Assembly (NCBI RefSeq): GCF_021648855.1
Contig: NZ_JAKJHX010000096.1
Span: forward strand, 1-19,195
DNA: 19,195 bases
Direction: 5' to 3'
Origin: Tychonema litorale BBK16
GTDB taxonomy: Bacteria; Cyanobacteriota; Cyanobacteriia; Cyanobacteriales; Microcoleaceae
The notes under the pieces were generated by a model. It was not told the DNA's origin and did not search any database. It saw nothing but the letters and a program-made list of their open reading frames with translations. Below are positions 6,918-13,872 of this stretch, in pieces (position 1 is the stretch's first letter; every line of letters begins with the position of its first letter). Made by a program: the position numbers and the translations under genes.

Positions 6918-6942
6918 ATGAGTTATTGGTTATTGAAATTAA

Positions 6943-7000
6943 CAACTAACAACTAACAACTAACCAATGACTAATGACTAATGACTAATGACTAATGACT
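6943..7000. repeat. Two adjoining heptameric tandem repeats (CAACTAA x3, AATGACT x5)
   Basis: CAACTAA occurs three times at 6943-6963, then AATGACT five times at 6966-7000. The last AATGACT unit ends inside the stop codon of the minus-strand ABC1 kinase gene (TAG, complement of 6999-7001). Confidence 0.88.
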
Positions 7001-8675
7001 AAAATCGAGTTAGGGCGGTGGCTCCTTCTGTGGAAAATTCTGCTAATGCGCCTAGAGCAACGTTGAATAGGCGACTTGGTTGCAGGTCTTTCTTGACTAA
7101 GTTCCACAGACTGCCAACTTCTGCGGTGTGGATGCGATCGTCCTCAATCAAAGCTAACATTAATTGGCGTCGCAAAAAGGAGCCTTCTTCTGATAGCAAG
7201 AATTGTAAACCCATTTGTGCAGTGGGGAGTAGGTCGAAACTACTATCGGATCGTGCGATCGCGATCATCTCTTCTAATCTATTCCACTGAAATTTGCCAT
7301 CCTTGAATAATACCTCAATTAAGCGTCGTCGCAGTGCGGGAGATTCTCCGTTTAACAGACGTCGCGCTACATAAGGATACGCCACCTCAACGATCTTGAA
7401 ATCTGGATTCAGTGTCAGGGCTAAACCTTCTTCTGTCACGAGAGAGCGAATAATTAGGGCGAATTTCGCCGGGACTCGGAAAGGATAATCGTACATCAAT
7501 TCCGAAAACTGGTCTGTAATCGTTTTGAAGTTAAAATCTCCTACTTTTTCGCCGATGATATCTCCTAGTACAGATTCTAGGGCCGGGACGATCGGCATAA
7601 TATCTGCATCTGGAGTCAAAAAGCCCAGTTTTACAAAATCCTTGGCTAACTGGAAGTAATCTTTGTTGATTAAATGAACGACAGAATCAACTAAGTTTTC
7701 TTTGGTTGTTTCTTCCATTTGATCCATCATCCCAAAATCAATGTAAGCCATGCGGCCATCGGCTAGGGCAAACAGATTTCCTGGATGGGGGTCTGCGTGA
7801 AAAAATCCGTGTTCTAATAATTGGCGTAAACCGCTACGGACTCCTACTTCAATTAAGCTATTGGTATCTAAACCTGCGGCTTTAACGCTGTCCATGTCTG
7901 TTAATTTTATGCCGTTAATCCACTCAAGAGTGAGAACACATTTTGAGGTGTGTCGCCAGTAGATGCTGGGCACTTTTACTGTGGGGTCATCGGCAAAATT
8001 GGTGGCAAATTTTTCGGCGTTGCGACCTTCGTTGATGTAGTCGATTTCCTCGAATAATTTGATGCCGAATTCATCGACGATTAAACTGAGGTCGTGGCCG
8101 AGATTTAGTGGCAATAATGGGCCTAATAATCCGGCAGCCCAGCGCATTAGGTAGAGGTCAAGACTCAAGATTGGGAGCAAATTTGGTCGCTGAACTTTGA
8201 CTGCGACTTCTTCTCCGGTGATCAGGCGCGCTTTATACACTTGGCCGAGACTGGCTGCTGCGACTGGTTCTGGGGAGATTTCGCTGTAGGTTTCGCTAAT
8301 TTCGCGATCGAGTTCTACTTTAATAATCTCAAAAGCCAGGGCTGAGTCAAAGGGCGGCAGTTGATCCTGAAGTTTGATTAGTTCTATCAGAAAGTCTTTG
8401 CGGATTAAGTCTGGTCTGGTGGAAAGCGCTTGTCCGACTTTGATGAAAGTGGGGCCTAAGCGGGTGAGTATTTGTCGCAGGTGTGTGGCTCGTTCGGGCT
8501 GGTGTGCTGCGACTTCGTGTTGCCAACTGTCCCACAGCATTCCGATGACGAAGCCTGCGAAAGACCAAACGACGGAAATGGCTCGCCAGATTGCTTTCCA
8601 GGGGCGGTTGCGGTAATACTGAGCGATCGCTTGTGGATCGTAGCGTCTAGCTTGAGTGAATTGATACTGACGCAC
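6999..8675 (-). CDS. ABC1/AarF/UbiB-type atypical protein kinase
   Basis: A 558-residue member of the ABC1 (AarF/UbiB/ADCK) family of atypical kinases or ATPases. Cyanobacterial and plastid members are linked to prenylquinone metabolism and stress responses. Family motifs: K79-V-G-Q82 (KxGQ helix), the Ala-rich nucleotide loop A139-AASLGQV146, Lys160 in VAVKVQRP, the catalytic-loop equivalent H293-ADPHPGN300, and the metal-binding D313-FG. An LTLEWINGIKL strand precedes the catalytic loop. A C-terminal helical region (about 450-558) extends past the kinase core. A short hydrophobic stretch at about 33-47 may touch the membrane. The start is GTG at 8675 with an AGAGGA-like site about 10 bases upstream. 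The stop codon lies inside a heptamer repeat. The exact substrate cannot be told. Confidence 0.92.
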   Translation of the reverse strand: MRQYQFTQARRYDPQAIAQYYRNRPWKAIWRAISVVWSFAGFVIGMLWDSWQHEVAAHQPERATHLRQILTRLGPTFIKVGQALSTRPDLIRKDFLIELIKLQDQLPPFDSALAFEIIKVELDREISETYSEISPEPVAAASLGQVYKARLITGEEVAVKVQRPNLLPILSLDLYLMRWAAGLLGPLLPLNLGHDLSLIVDEFGIKLFEEIDYINEGRNAEKFATNFADDPTVKVPSIYWRHTSKCVLTLEWINGIKLTDMDSVKAAGLDTNSLIEVGVRSGLRQLLEHGFFHADPHPGNLFALADGRMAYIDFGMMDQMEETTKENLVDSVVHLINKDYFQLAKDFVKLGFLTPDADIMPIVPALESVLGDIIGEKVGDFNFKTITDQFSELMYDYPFRVPAKFALIIRSLVTEEGLALTLNPDFKIVEVAYPYVARRLLNGESPALRRRLIEVLFKDGKFQWNRLEEMIAIARSDSSFDLLPTAQMGLQFLLSEEGSFLRRQLMLALIEDDRIHTAEVGSLWNLVKKDLQPSRLFNVALGALAEFSTEGATALTRF

Positions 8676-8755
8676 TCGTTTATTTTCCTCTTATTTTATG
8701 AAATTTACATCAAAATTTGTTTCTTTTCATTCAATATAGTACACAAAAGTACAAG

Positions 8756-8791
8756 GGCTCAGTTAAAAAACTTAACTAATTTCGCTGAGCC
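8756..8791. other. Interrupted hairpin between the DegT and ABC1 kinase genes
   Basis: GGCTC (8756-8760) pairs with GAGCC (8787-8791), and AGTTAA (8761-8766) pairs with TTAACT (8772-8777). The loop is 5 bases, with a 9-base bulge on the right side. No T-run follows on the minus strand, so termination after the DegT gene is only a possibility; it may instead shape the ABC1 kinase leader. Confidence 0.3.
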
Positions 8792-8869
8792 TGATTTCGC
8801 AATTGCACGGCAAATCCTGCGATCGCACTTTGGTCATAGGTTTCGCTGAATCTAGACGCTAGAGCAAGG

Positions 8870-10027
8870 CTACTGGATTTGAGCCACCACAGCTAGGGAA
8901 TCTTTAAGTGCATAAATCGTGCGCTCTTGTTGATCCCTGGATAGTTCGGGAAACATGGGTAAGGATAAGACTTGGTGGCAAACTTGCTCGGCTATGGGTA
9001 ATTGACCGAGTTGATAACCTAGGGATTTGTAAACTGGTTGCAGGTGCAGGGCTAAGGGATAGTAAACCATTGAACCGATGCCAGATTCTTGCAATTTAGT
9101 TCGCACTGAGTCGCGGTAATTGCCAGAGGAAGTTGGCTGGTTTGCTGGACTTGTGATCCTGATTGTGTATTGATTCCAGACTCCTTTTGCTGCGGGCAAT
9201 TCTGTGGGTACGGCAATTCCAGGGACGCGATCGAGAAATTCGCTGTAGAGTTTTGCCCGATCGCCCCTTTGGTCATTCCAAGTGTCGAGATAGCGCAATT
9301 TAATGCTGAGAATCACTGCTTGCAGAGCATCTAAACGGCTGTTGTAGCCGATTTCCTCGTAAAAGTACCTAGAAGACTGGCCGTGTTCTTTGAGCATTCT
9401 CATGGCCGCAGCGAGGGCCTGATCGTTGGTGGTTGCCGCCCCGCCGTCACCGCAAGCGCCTAAGTTTTTGGTGGGATAAAAGCTGAAACAGCCGATATGG
9501 CCGATGCTACCGACTTTTTGTGATTGCCATTCGGCGCCTACAGATTGGGCGCAATCTTCGATTACGGCTAAGTTGTGGCGGTTGGCTATGTCCATTAAGC
9601 GAGTCATATCCATCGGTTGGCCGAAGATGTGGACGGGCATAATTGCTTTGGTTTTTTCGGTAATGGCTGTTTCGAGGCGATCGAGATCCATGTTAAATGT
9701 CGCAGCATCAATATCGACAAATACTGGAGTTGCACCGACGGCGCTGATGGTTTCAGCGGAAGCAAAAAAAGTAAAAGGCGTGGTGATCACTTCATCGCCG
9801 GGGCCAATTTTGAGGGCTCGCAAGGCCAAAATTAGGGCATCGGTGCCGGAGTTGCAACCAACGCAATCGGAAACGCCGATGTAGTTGGCGAACTCTTGTT
9901 CAAAAGTTTTGACAGCGGGGCCGCCGATGTAAGCGCCAGAGGCGAGCACTTTTTGCACCGCAGCGGCCATCTCGTCGCCAATCTGGGCGTATTGACGGCT
10001 TAAGTCGAGGGGGGGAACATTATTCAC
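8870..10027 (-). CDS. DegT/DnrJ/EryC1/StrS family PLP-dependent aminotransferase
   Basis: A soluble PLP enzyme of 385 residues from the GTG at 10027. The frame remains open to a TTG at 10048 (392 residues), but the family core begins at VPPLDLSRQY, so the later start is preferred with moderate certainty. Numbered from the GTG: NSGTDAL at 59-65 binds the cofactor phosphate, D158 (VIEDCAQSVGAEW) contacts the pyridine nitrogen, and K187 in SFYPTKNLGACGDGG is the Schiff-base lysine. The family makes amino sugars from nucleotide-linked ketosugars for surface polysaccharides or natural products. The usual partner oxidoreductase or epimerase is absent nearby, so the sugar cannot be named. The presence of Lys argues against the dehydratase branch, which has His at this position. 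A divergent membrane permease gene lies upstream. Confidence 0.92.
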   Translation of the reverse strand: MNNVPPLDLSRQYAQIGDEMAAAVQKVLASGAYIGGPAVKTFEQEFANYIGVSDCVGCNSGTDALILALRALKIGPGDEVITTPFTFFASAETISAVGATPVFVDIDAATFNMDLDRLETAITEKTKAIMPVHIFGQPMDMTRLMDIANRHNLAVIEDCAQSVGAEWQSQKVGSIGHIGCFSFYPTKNLGACGDGGAATTNDQALAAAMRMLKEHGQSSRYFYEEIGYNSRLDALQAVILSIKLRYLDTWNDQRGDRAKLYSEFLDRVPGIAVPTELPAAKGVWNQYTIRITSPANQPTSSGNYRDSVRTKLQESGIGSMVYYPLALHLQPVYKSLGYQLGQLPIAEQVCHQVLSLPMFPELSRDQQERTIYALKDSLAVVAQIQ

Positions 10028-10154
10028 TCTTGACACCACAAATTTCAATCATCATAGAAGCAGATTCTTGCAGCAAAACTGTTTTTCGGAAACATTTATT
10101 GCAATATTTTATAGTTGGACAGGCAAATAATCACTTTATCGAAAGGGAGCGCCT

Positions 10155-10934
10155 ATGTTAATTCTGCTAGATTTTACGGATTTGGGTTGGGCTTTGGGGA
10201 TGGTGGCGATCGCGATCGGGCTTTCGGCGTGGCAGGGATTAGGATTGGAGGGGTCGATCGCGATCGGGGCAGGGCGCACCCTAATCCAGTTAATCTTAGT
10301 CGGTTACGTGCTGGCGATCGTGTTTGATCCCGAAGCCAAAAATCCTTGGCTGGTTTCAGCAGTGTTAGCAATCATGGTGACAACAGCTAGCGTAGTTGCC
10401 AGTAACCGGATTAGCAAAAAAATCAAGAACTTACTACCCTTAGTTTCGGGTGCAATTTTGGTCAGTACAGCTTTGACTTTGGCCTATACAAATTTGCTAA
10501 TTTTGCAACCTCAGCCTTGGTACGAGCCCCAATACCTGATTCCTTTGGCGGGGATGATTTTGGGCAATGCGATGAATGCAAGTGCGATCGCGGGCGAAAG
10601 ACTTGTCAGTACAATTAATAGTAGTCAGTTAGAAATAGAAACCCATTTGAGTTTGGGTTCAACGCCGCAACAAGCAGTCAAGCAGTACCGCAAAGATGCA
10701 ATTAAAGCTGGATTAATCCCGACTTTAAATACAATGACTGTTGTGGGAATCGTGACTTTGCCCGGTATGATGACAGGTCAAATGCTCAGCGGCGTTGCTC
10801 CTCTTGATGCAGCATCTTACCAGATTTTGATTATGTTTGTGTTAGCGTTGGCAACTTTAATCGCAACTTTGCTATTAACTGAAGGATTGTGTCGCAGGTT
10901 TTTCAATCAAGATGCACAATTGATCAAATGGTAA
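10155..10934 (+). CDS. fetB: FetB-type (UPF0014) ABC transporter permease, putative iron export
   Basis: A 259-residue membrane protein with about seven hydrophobic segments (around 9-25, 36-57, 65-83, 94-113, 126-145, 185-205, 221-245). Signatures of the UPF0014/FetB family are visible: GRTLIQL (40-46), PLAGMILGNAMNASA (130-144), the cytoplasmic coupling region with the RKDAIKAGLIP stretch (179-189), and TLPGMMTGQMLSG (201-213). E. coli FetB works with the ATPase FetA in iron export. No ATPase gene lies next to this one, so the substrate is uncertain. A Shine-Dalgarno-like AAGGGAG stands about 6 bases before the ATG, the clearest in this half of the window. The stop codon TAA overlaps the first base of a heptamer tract. 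Confidence 0.88.
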   Translation: MLILLDFTDLGWALGMVAIAIGLSAWQGLGLEGSIAIGAGRTLIQLILVGYVLAIVFDPEAKNPWLVSAVLAIMVTTASVVASNRISKKIKNLLPLVSGAILVSTALTLAYTNLLILQPQPWYEPQYLIPLAGMILGNAMNASAIAGERLVSTINSSQLEIETHLSLGSTPQQAVKQYRKDAIKAGLIPTLNTMTVVGIVTLPGMMTGQMLSGVAPLDAASYQILIMFVLALATLIATLLLTEGLCRRFFNQDAQLIKW

Positions 10935-10966
10935 TTGGGCATTGGGCATTGGGCATTGGGCATTGG
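10934..10966. repeat. Heptameric tandem repeat (ATTGGGC x4 plus partial)
   Basis: Four perfect ATTGGGC units (10934-10961) and a partial fifth begin at the last base of the fetB stop codon. A perfect TATAAT follows four bases after the tract. Confidence 0.88.
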
Positions 10967-10975
10967 TAATATAAT
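10949..10975 (+). promoter_or_regulatory. Possible promoter of the Uma2-family gene
   Basis: A perfect -10 hexamer TATAAT lies at 10970-10975. The nearest -35-like hexamer, TTGGGC at 10949-10954, sits within a heptamer unit and gives a 15-bp spacer, shorter than the usual 17. The previous unit would give 22. A transcript would have a leader of roughly 115 bases. Confidence 0.35.
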
Positions 10976-11010
10976 GTAGGTAGGAACTTGCATTTAGCCT
11001 TATTTTATTG

Positions 11011-11071
11011 AACAGGCTTTCCGGCCTGTTTGACACAGAGTGAGTTATCTTGTGGGATGGGCTTTAAGCCC
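11011..11071. repeat. Two small inverted repeats in the Uma2 gene leader
   Basis: AACAGGC (11011-11017) pairs with GCCTGTT (11024-11030) around TTTCCG. GGGCTT (11059-11064) pairs with AAGCCC (11066-11071) around one T. Neither is followed by a T-run. They resemble dispersed cyanobacterial palindromes and, if the promoter above is real, would lie in the 5' leader. Confidence 0.5.
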
Positions 11072-11099
11072 GCCCTAGCCATCACTAAGGAGAATAGCC

Positions 11100-11741
11100 A
11101 TGATTCAAATAGCAACTAAAACGCTAACTTTTGAAGAATTTGCGGAATGGAAGCCAGAAACCGGACGTTATGAACTGCACAATGGAGAGATTGTTGAAAT
11201 GTCACAGCCATTAGGAGATCATGAAGAAGTTATCGGTTTTTCAGCCAGAAAATTGACCGTGCAATTCGATCGCCTAAACCTGCCATACTTCATCCCCAAA
11301 GAAGCATTAGTTAAAAACATCGAAAACAACTCTGCTTATTCTCCAGATATTTTGATATTAAATAGCCCAAGTTTAGCATCAGAACCTCTGTGGAAAAAGT
11401 TCTCAACTGTGACTCAAGGGGAATCAATTCGGCTGATTGTTGAAGTCGTTAGCACGAATTGGCAAGATGACTACATCAAAAAAGTAGGCGAATACGAACT
11501 AATTGGGATTCCTGAATACTGGATTGTGGATTATCTTGGTTTGGGCGGCCGCAGATTTATCGGGAATCCCAAGCAACCGACTATTTCGATTTATCGGTTG
11601 ATTGATGGCGAGTATGAAGTTAGTCAATTTCGGGGAGATGATCGGGTTGAGTCGCCAACTTTCCCAGAGTTGAATTTGACGGCGCAACAGGTTTTTCAAG
11701 CTGGATTGATTGCGGATGAGATTCCTGGGGATACCGATTAG
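11100..11741 (+). CDS. Uma2 family (DUF820) PD-(D/E)XK-like protein
   Basis: A 213-residue protein of the Uma2/DUF820 family, widespread and multi-copy in cyanobacteria, with a restriction-endonuclease-like fold and unknown biological role. Visible signatures are the N-terminal TLTFEEFAEW and YELHNGEIVEMS, S81-PDILIL (metal-ligand Asp83), L112-IVEVVSTN (acidic residue Glu115), then Lys127/Lys128 and YELIGIPEYWIVD (132-144). The nuclease core appears complete. A strong Shine-Dalgarno, AAGGAG, stands about 8 bases before the ATG. The gene is convergent with the TOPRIM-like/ATPase cassette, with only 75 bases between stop codons. Direct evidence of DNA cleavage is weak for most family members. 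Confidence 0.9.
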   Translation: MIQIATKTLTFEEFAEWKPETGRYELHNGEIVEMSQPLGDHEEVIGFSARKLTVQFDRLNLPYFIPKEALVKNIENNSAYSPDILILNSPSLASEPLWKKFSTVTQGESIRLIVEVVSTNWQDDYIKKVGEYELIGIPEYWIVDYLGLGGRRFIGNPKQPTISIYRLIDGEYEVSQFRGDDRVESPTFPELNLTAQQVFQAGLIADEIPGDTD

Positions 11742-11816
11742 TTTTGAATGAACAGGACTTATTCAAAAAGTGGTTTTACGCGCTACTTATAGCTGTAAGG
11801 TGTTTAGGTTCTACTT

Positions 11817-12584
11817 TTATTTAGGAGATTCAATGATGGGAATTAATCGTTCTTCGATTTCAATAATATAGGCTGTTAACCCTGTCTGAACACCTTTTAT
11901 TCGCAGAATTTCCAGATCCGTGTCTTCCCAGCACTGTTGTTCGCGTGCCATCTTGCCACCTGTGAGCTTTTCCACAACAATTTTAGGGTTTCTAATGCGA
12001 TCGGGTTCTGTCAATGAGTTAGAGCGTAATCTGTGTGATTCTTCGCAAGGATTAAAAGTCAATTCGGTGGTGATATCTTTAAGGATTTGTGCTTCCTCTT
12101 GATTTGATGGAACAAACCCATTCAAAACCCAGGCTTCCCGCATTCTGTCGGCTGTACCAATAATAATTGCTAATTTAGGTTGTCGATCGATGTTCTCTAA
12201 ACGTACTTGCTCGATATGTTCTTTTCGCTGAGGTTGATTGTCTAAATCACGCATCAAAATAACTGCTTTAATATCTCTCTTTTGTTTGTATTGTAGAAAG
12301 CTGATTAACTTCATGATTTTATTAGCTGATTGACCATCACTTTTAAATTTCCCATTTGATCTGATAGTAGGAAACTTGAATTTATCGGAAAGACGTTTAG
12401 TTATATCATCGATATTTTTCCAGCAAGAATTCTCTGTACCAGCTTCTAAACCACTCCATTGATATAGATGTTGCAGCATCTCAGGGTCTAACCAATCAAT
12501 TTTTTGCACTAAAACGCGATCGGCTAATTTAGTAGCGGTTCGTGCGTCTGCACTGCTTTCGACAATCACCACAAACTCAATCAT
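11817..12584 (-). CDS. TOPRIM-like protein, partner of the upstream ABC ATPase (candidate effector)
   Basis: A protein of 255 residues from an ATG at 12584, preceded by AGGAG at a good distance. This start overlaps the upstream ATPase stop by 8 bases (ATGATTGA), pointing to translational coupling; the frame is open 13 codons further. MIEFVVIVESSADARTATKL offers an acidic residue (Glu9) after the first strand. KAVILMRDLDNQ holds D113-L-D115 after a second hydrophobic strand. IGTADRMREAWVLNGF (Glu150-Ala-Trp152) recalls the E-x-W element of DUF4276/RloB-type proteins. The order E...DxD...ExW suggests a TOPRIM-like nuclease fold. The C-terminal half is charged and unrecognised. It is likely a toxic or nucleolytic effector controlled by the ATPase, which is inference. 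A DUF4276-like assignment is possible but unconfirmed. Confidence 0.65.
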   Translation of the reverse strand: MIEFVVIVESSADARTATKLADRVLVQKIDWLDPEMLQHLYQWSGLEAGTENSCWKNIDDITKRLSDKFKFPTIRSNGKFKSDGQSANKIMKLISFLQYKQKRDIKAVILMRDLDNQPQRKEHIEQVRLENIDRQPKLAIIIGTADRMREAWVLNGFVPSNQEEAQILKDITTELTFNPCEESHRLRSNSLTEPDRIRNPKIVVEKLTGGKMAREQQCWEDTDLEILRIKGVQTGLTAYIIEIEERLIPIIESPK

Positions 12585-13710
12585 TAATTTCTCCTGCAAC
12601 CACCCAATCTTCTCCCTCCGCATCCCAGAATTCTCCGGTGGTCAAAGTTTGTTTTGCCCATTCTACATCAGGATGTTCATCTAATCGTTTGGAACGAGTC
12701 AAACCTGAATTCGTATTACTTAGGACGTGAACTTGAGAATGTGTCAGTTCATCCACAATATAGGGAGAATGGGTTGAAAAAATAATTTGCAGATTCCTAT
12801 TCTCTTGAAGAATTTCCTTGAAAACAGCGATTAAGTCTCGTTGCGCTTGGGGATGGAGTCCCTGTTCAACATCATCCAGTAACACTAAATTAGGTTGATT
12901 GGGATCCATCAAAACAGTCAATAATCCGAGGGCGAGCATTGTTCCTTCGCTAATGGCATGGGCTGGAATACGCTTACCGGTATTCATATCTAGGACAACT
13001 TCTTGCCCTGCCATTTCCTGACTTTCTTCGTAGGAGATAGATTTGCCATCGACTTCGATTAAGCGTTGGCGATTTACCATAACCTTAGCTCGCCTTACCC
13101 CTACCTCGCGTACACCTGGTACAATCCGTTTCAACATTTCTTGTAAAGATTGAAACTTATCTGGAGCTTCGTCACGAAGATAGTCTAAGGTAGGTGCTAA
13201 GCCTGAACCGTCGAACTCAACTCGCGGAATGATTGCATCGCTATAAGCTGCTTTAGCAAGATTAGTAGCTACTAGCTTAAGATGAACTGAGTATCTCAAA
13301 GATTCAGGAATTGGATATTTAGCATTGCTCAGCGAACTTGACCATCCTTGTACATTTCCGGGTTCTCGATCGACTTTCCATGATGCTCTCGGAAACCAAG
13401 GAGGGTTAACTCTTTGTGTCCAGTTATAGGAAGCTTCCCAATCAGTCCGAGATTTGTATCCCAAAAAACCACTTGCAGTAACAGACATATTATTTTGCCC
13501 AATTGTTGTAAGAAATTCAGGCGATCTTTCATACTGAAAAATATTTGCAAATGGTGAATTAGTAAGCTGGCTGAGATAATGCAATGCTTGCAAAACGGAT
13601 GTTTTACCAGAACTATTTTGTCCTACGAGGGCGTGTAGGCCTGAATTATCAAAATTTAGTTCTGTATTATTATGACTTTTGAAGTTATGAAGTTTGACTT
13701 TTTCTAGCAT
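12577..13710 (-). CDS. RecF/OLD-like ABC ATPase (AAA family), partner of the TOPRIM-like gene
   Basis: A 377-residue soluble ATPase of the SMC/RecF/OLD type. MLEKVKLHNFKSHNNTEL opens the fold. Walker A is GQNSSGKTS (30-38). The ABC signature region is A252-ISEGTMLALGLLT (ISEGT at 253-257). Walker B is LVLLDD (275-280), followed by VEQGLHP. The H-loop is STHSP with His314. At the usual catalytic Glu (DEPE) the sequence has Asp280 (DDVE), seen in some defence-type ATPases. The insert between Walker A and the signature (about 60-245) is globular and too short for an SMC coiled coil. There is no fused nuclease domain; that role appears to be in the downstream overlapping gene. AT-rich TATAAA lies about 25 bases before the ATG. 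Confidence 0.88.
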   Translation of the reverse strand: MLEKVKLHNFKSHNNTELNFDNSGLHALVGQNSSGKTSVLQALHYLSQLTNSPFANIFQYERSPEFLTTIGQNNMSVTASGFLGYKSRTDWEASYNWTQRVNPPWFPRASWKVDREPGNVQGWSSSLSNAKYPIPESLRYSVHLKLVATNLAKAAYSDAIIPRVEFDGSGLAPTLDYLRDEAPDKFQSLQEMLKRIVPGVREVGVRRAKVMVNRQRLIEVDGKSISYEESQEMAGQEVVLDMNTGKRIPAHAISEGTMLALGLLTVLMDPNQPNLVLLDDVEQGLHPQAQRDLIAVFKEILQENRNLQIIFSTHSPYIVDELTHSQVHVLSNTNSGLTRSKRLDEHPDVEWAKQTLTTGEFWDAEGEDWVVAGEIND

Positions 13711-13872
13711 TTAACTTATAACATCCTTTTATAGCGTTATTTACAGGATTTGCGATCGCATATTTTGACTTTCTGTGGCGGTTGGTCGGTTAGCTGCGGT
13801 TAAATATTTACCGATTAGTGGCTTAAATTAATCGCCGCATCAAACCCACCCTACAATATGTTGAAATCCCGG

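Noticed and set aside
6883..7000. Possible CRISPR array or direct-repeat locus.
   Set aside because: Units are seven bases in head-to-tail contact without spacers; these are STRR tracts and no cas gene is near.
8472..8849. A 125-codon plus-strand frame across the ABC1 kinase start and its upstream region.
   Set aside because: Its first part mirrors conserved kinase codons and its second part is intergenic DNA. Composition is unlike a real protein.
9504..9884. A 126-codon plus-strand open frame opposite the DegT gene.
   Set aside because: It is antisense to a clear PLP enzyme with intact motifs, has no recognisable domain and no ribosome binding site.
10049..10154. Divergent promoters for the DegT and fetB genes.
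   Set aside because: AT-rich hexamers such as TTGCAA (10099) and AATAAT (10126) exist, but their spacing (21 bp) is poor and I could not choose a convincing pair on either strand.
11742..11816. Terminator between the convergent Uma2 and TOPRIM-like genes.
   Set aside because: No inverted repeat with a T-run could be found in the 75 bases.
11817..13710. Septu (PtuA/PtuB) or Gabija assignment for the ATPase cassette.
   Set aside because: The partner has no HNH cysteine/histidine motif as in PtuB. There is no UvrD-like helicase, and the ATPase has no fused TOPRIM domain as in GajA.
13711..13872. Hidden gene or RNA between the ATPase gene and the 628-residue protein gene.
   Set aside because: Only a HIP1 site (near 13752) and an AAACCCACCCTACA-type dispersed motif are visible; no open frame or stable hairpin was found.
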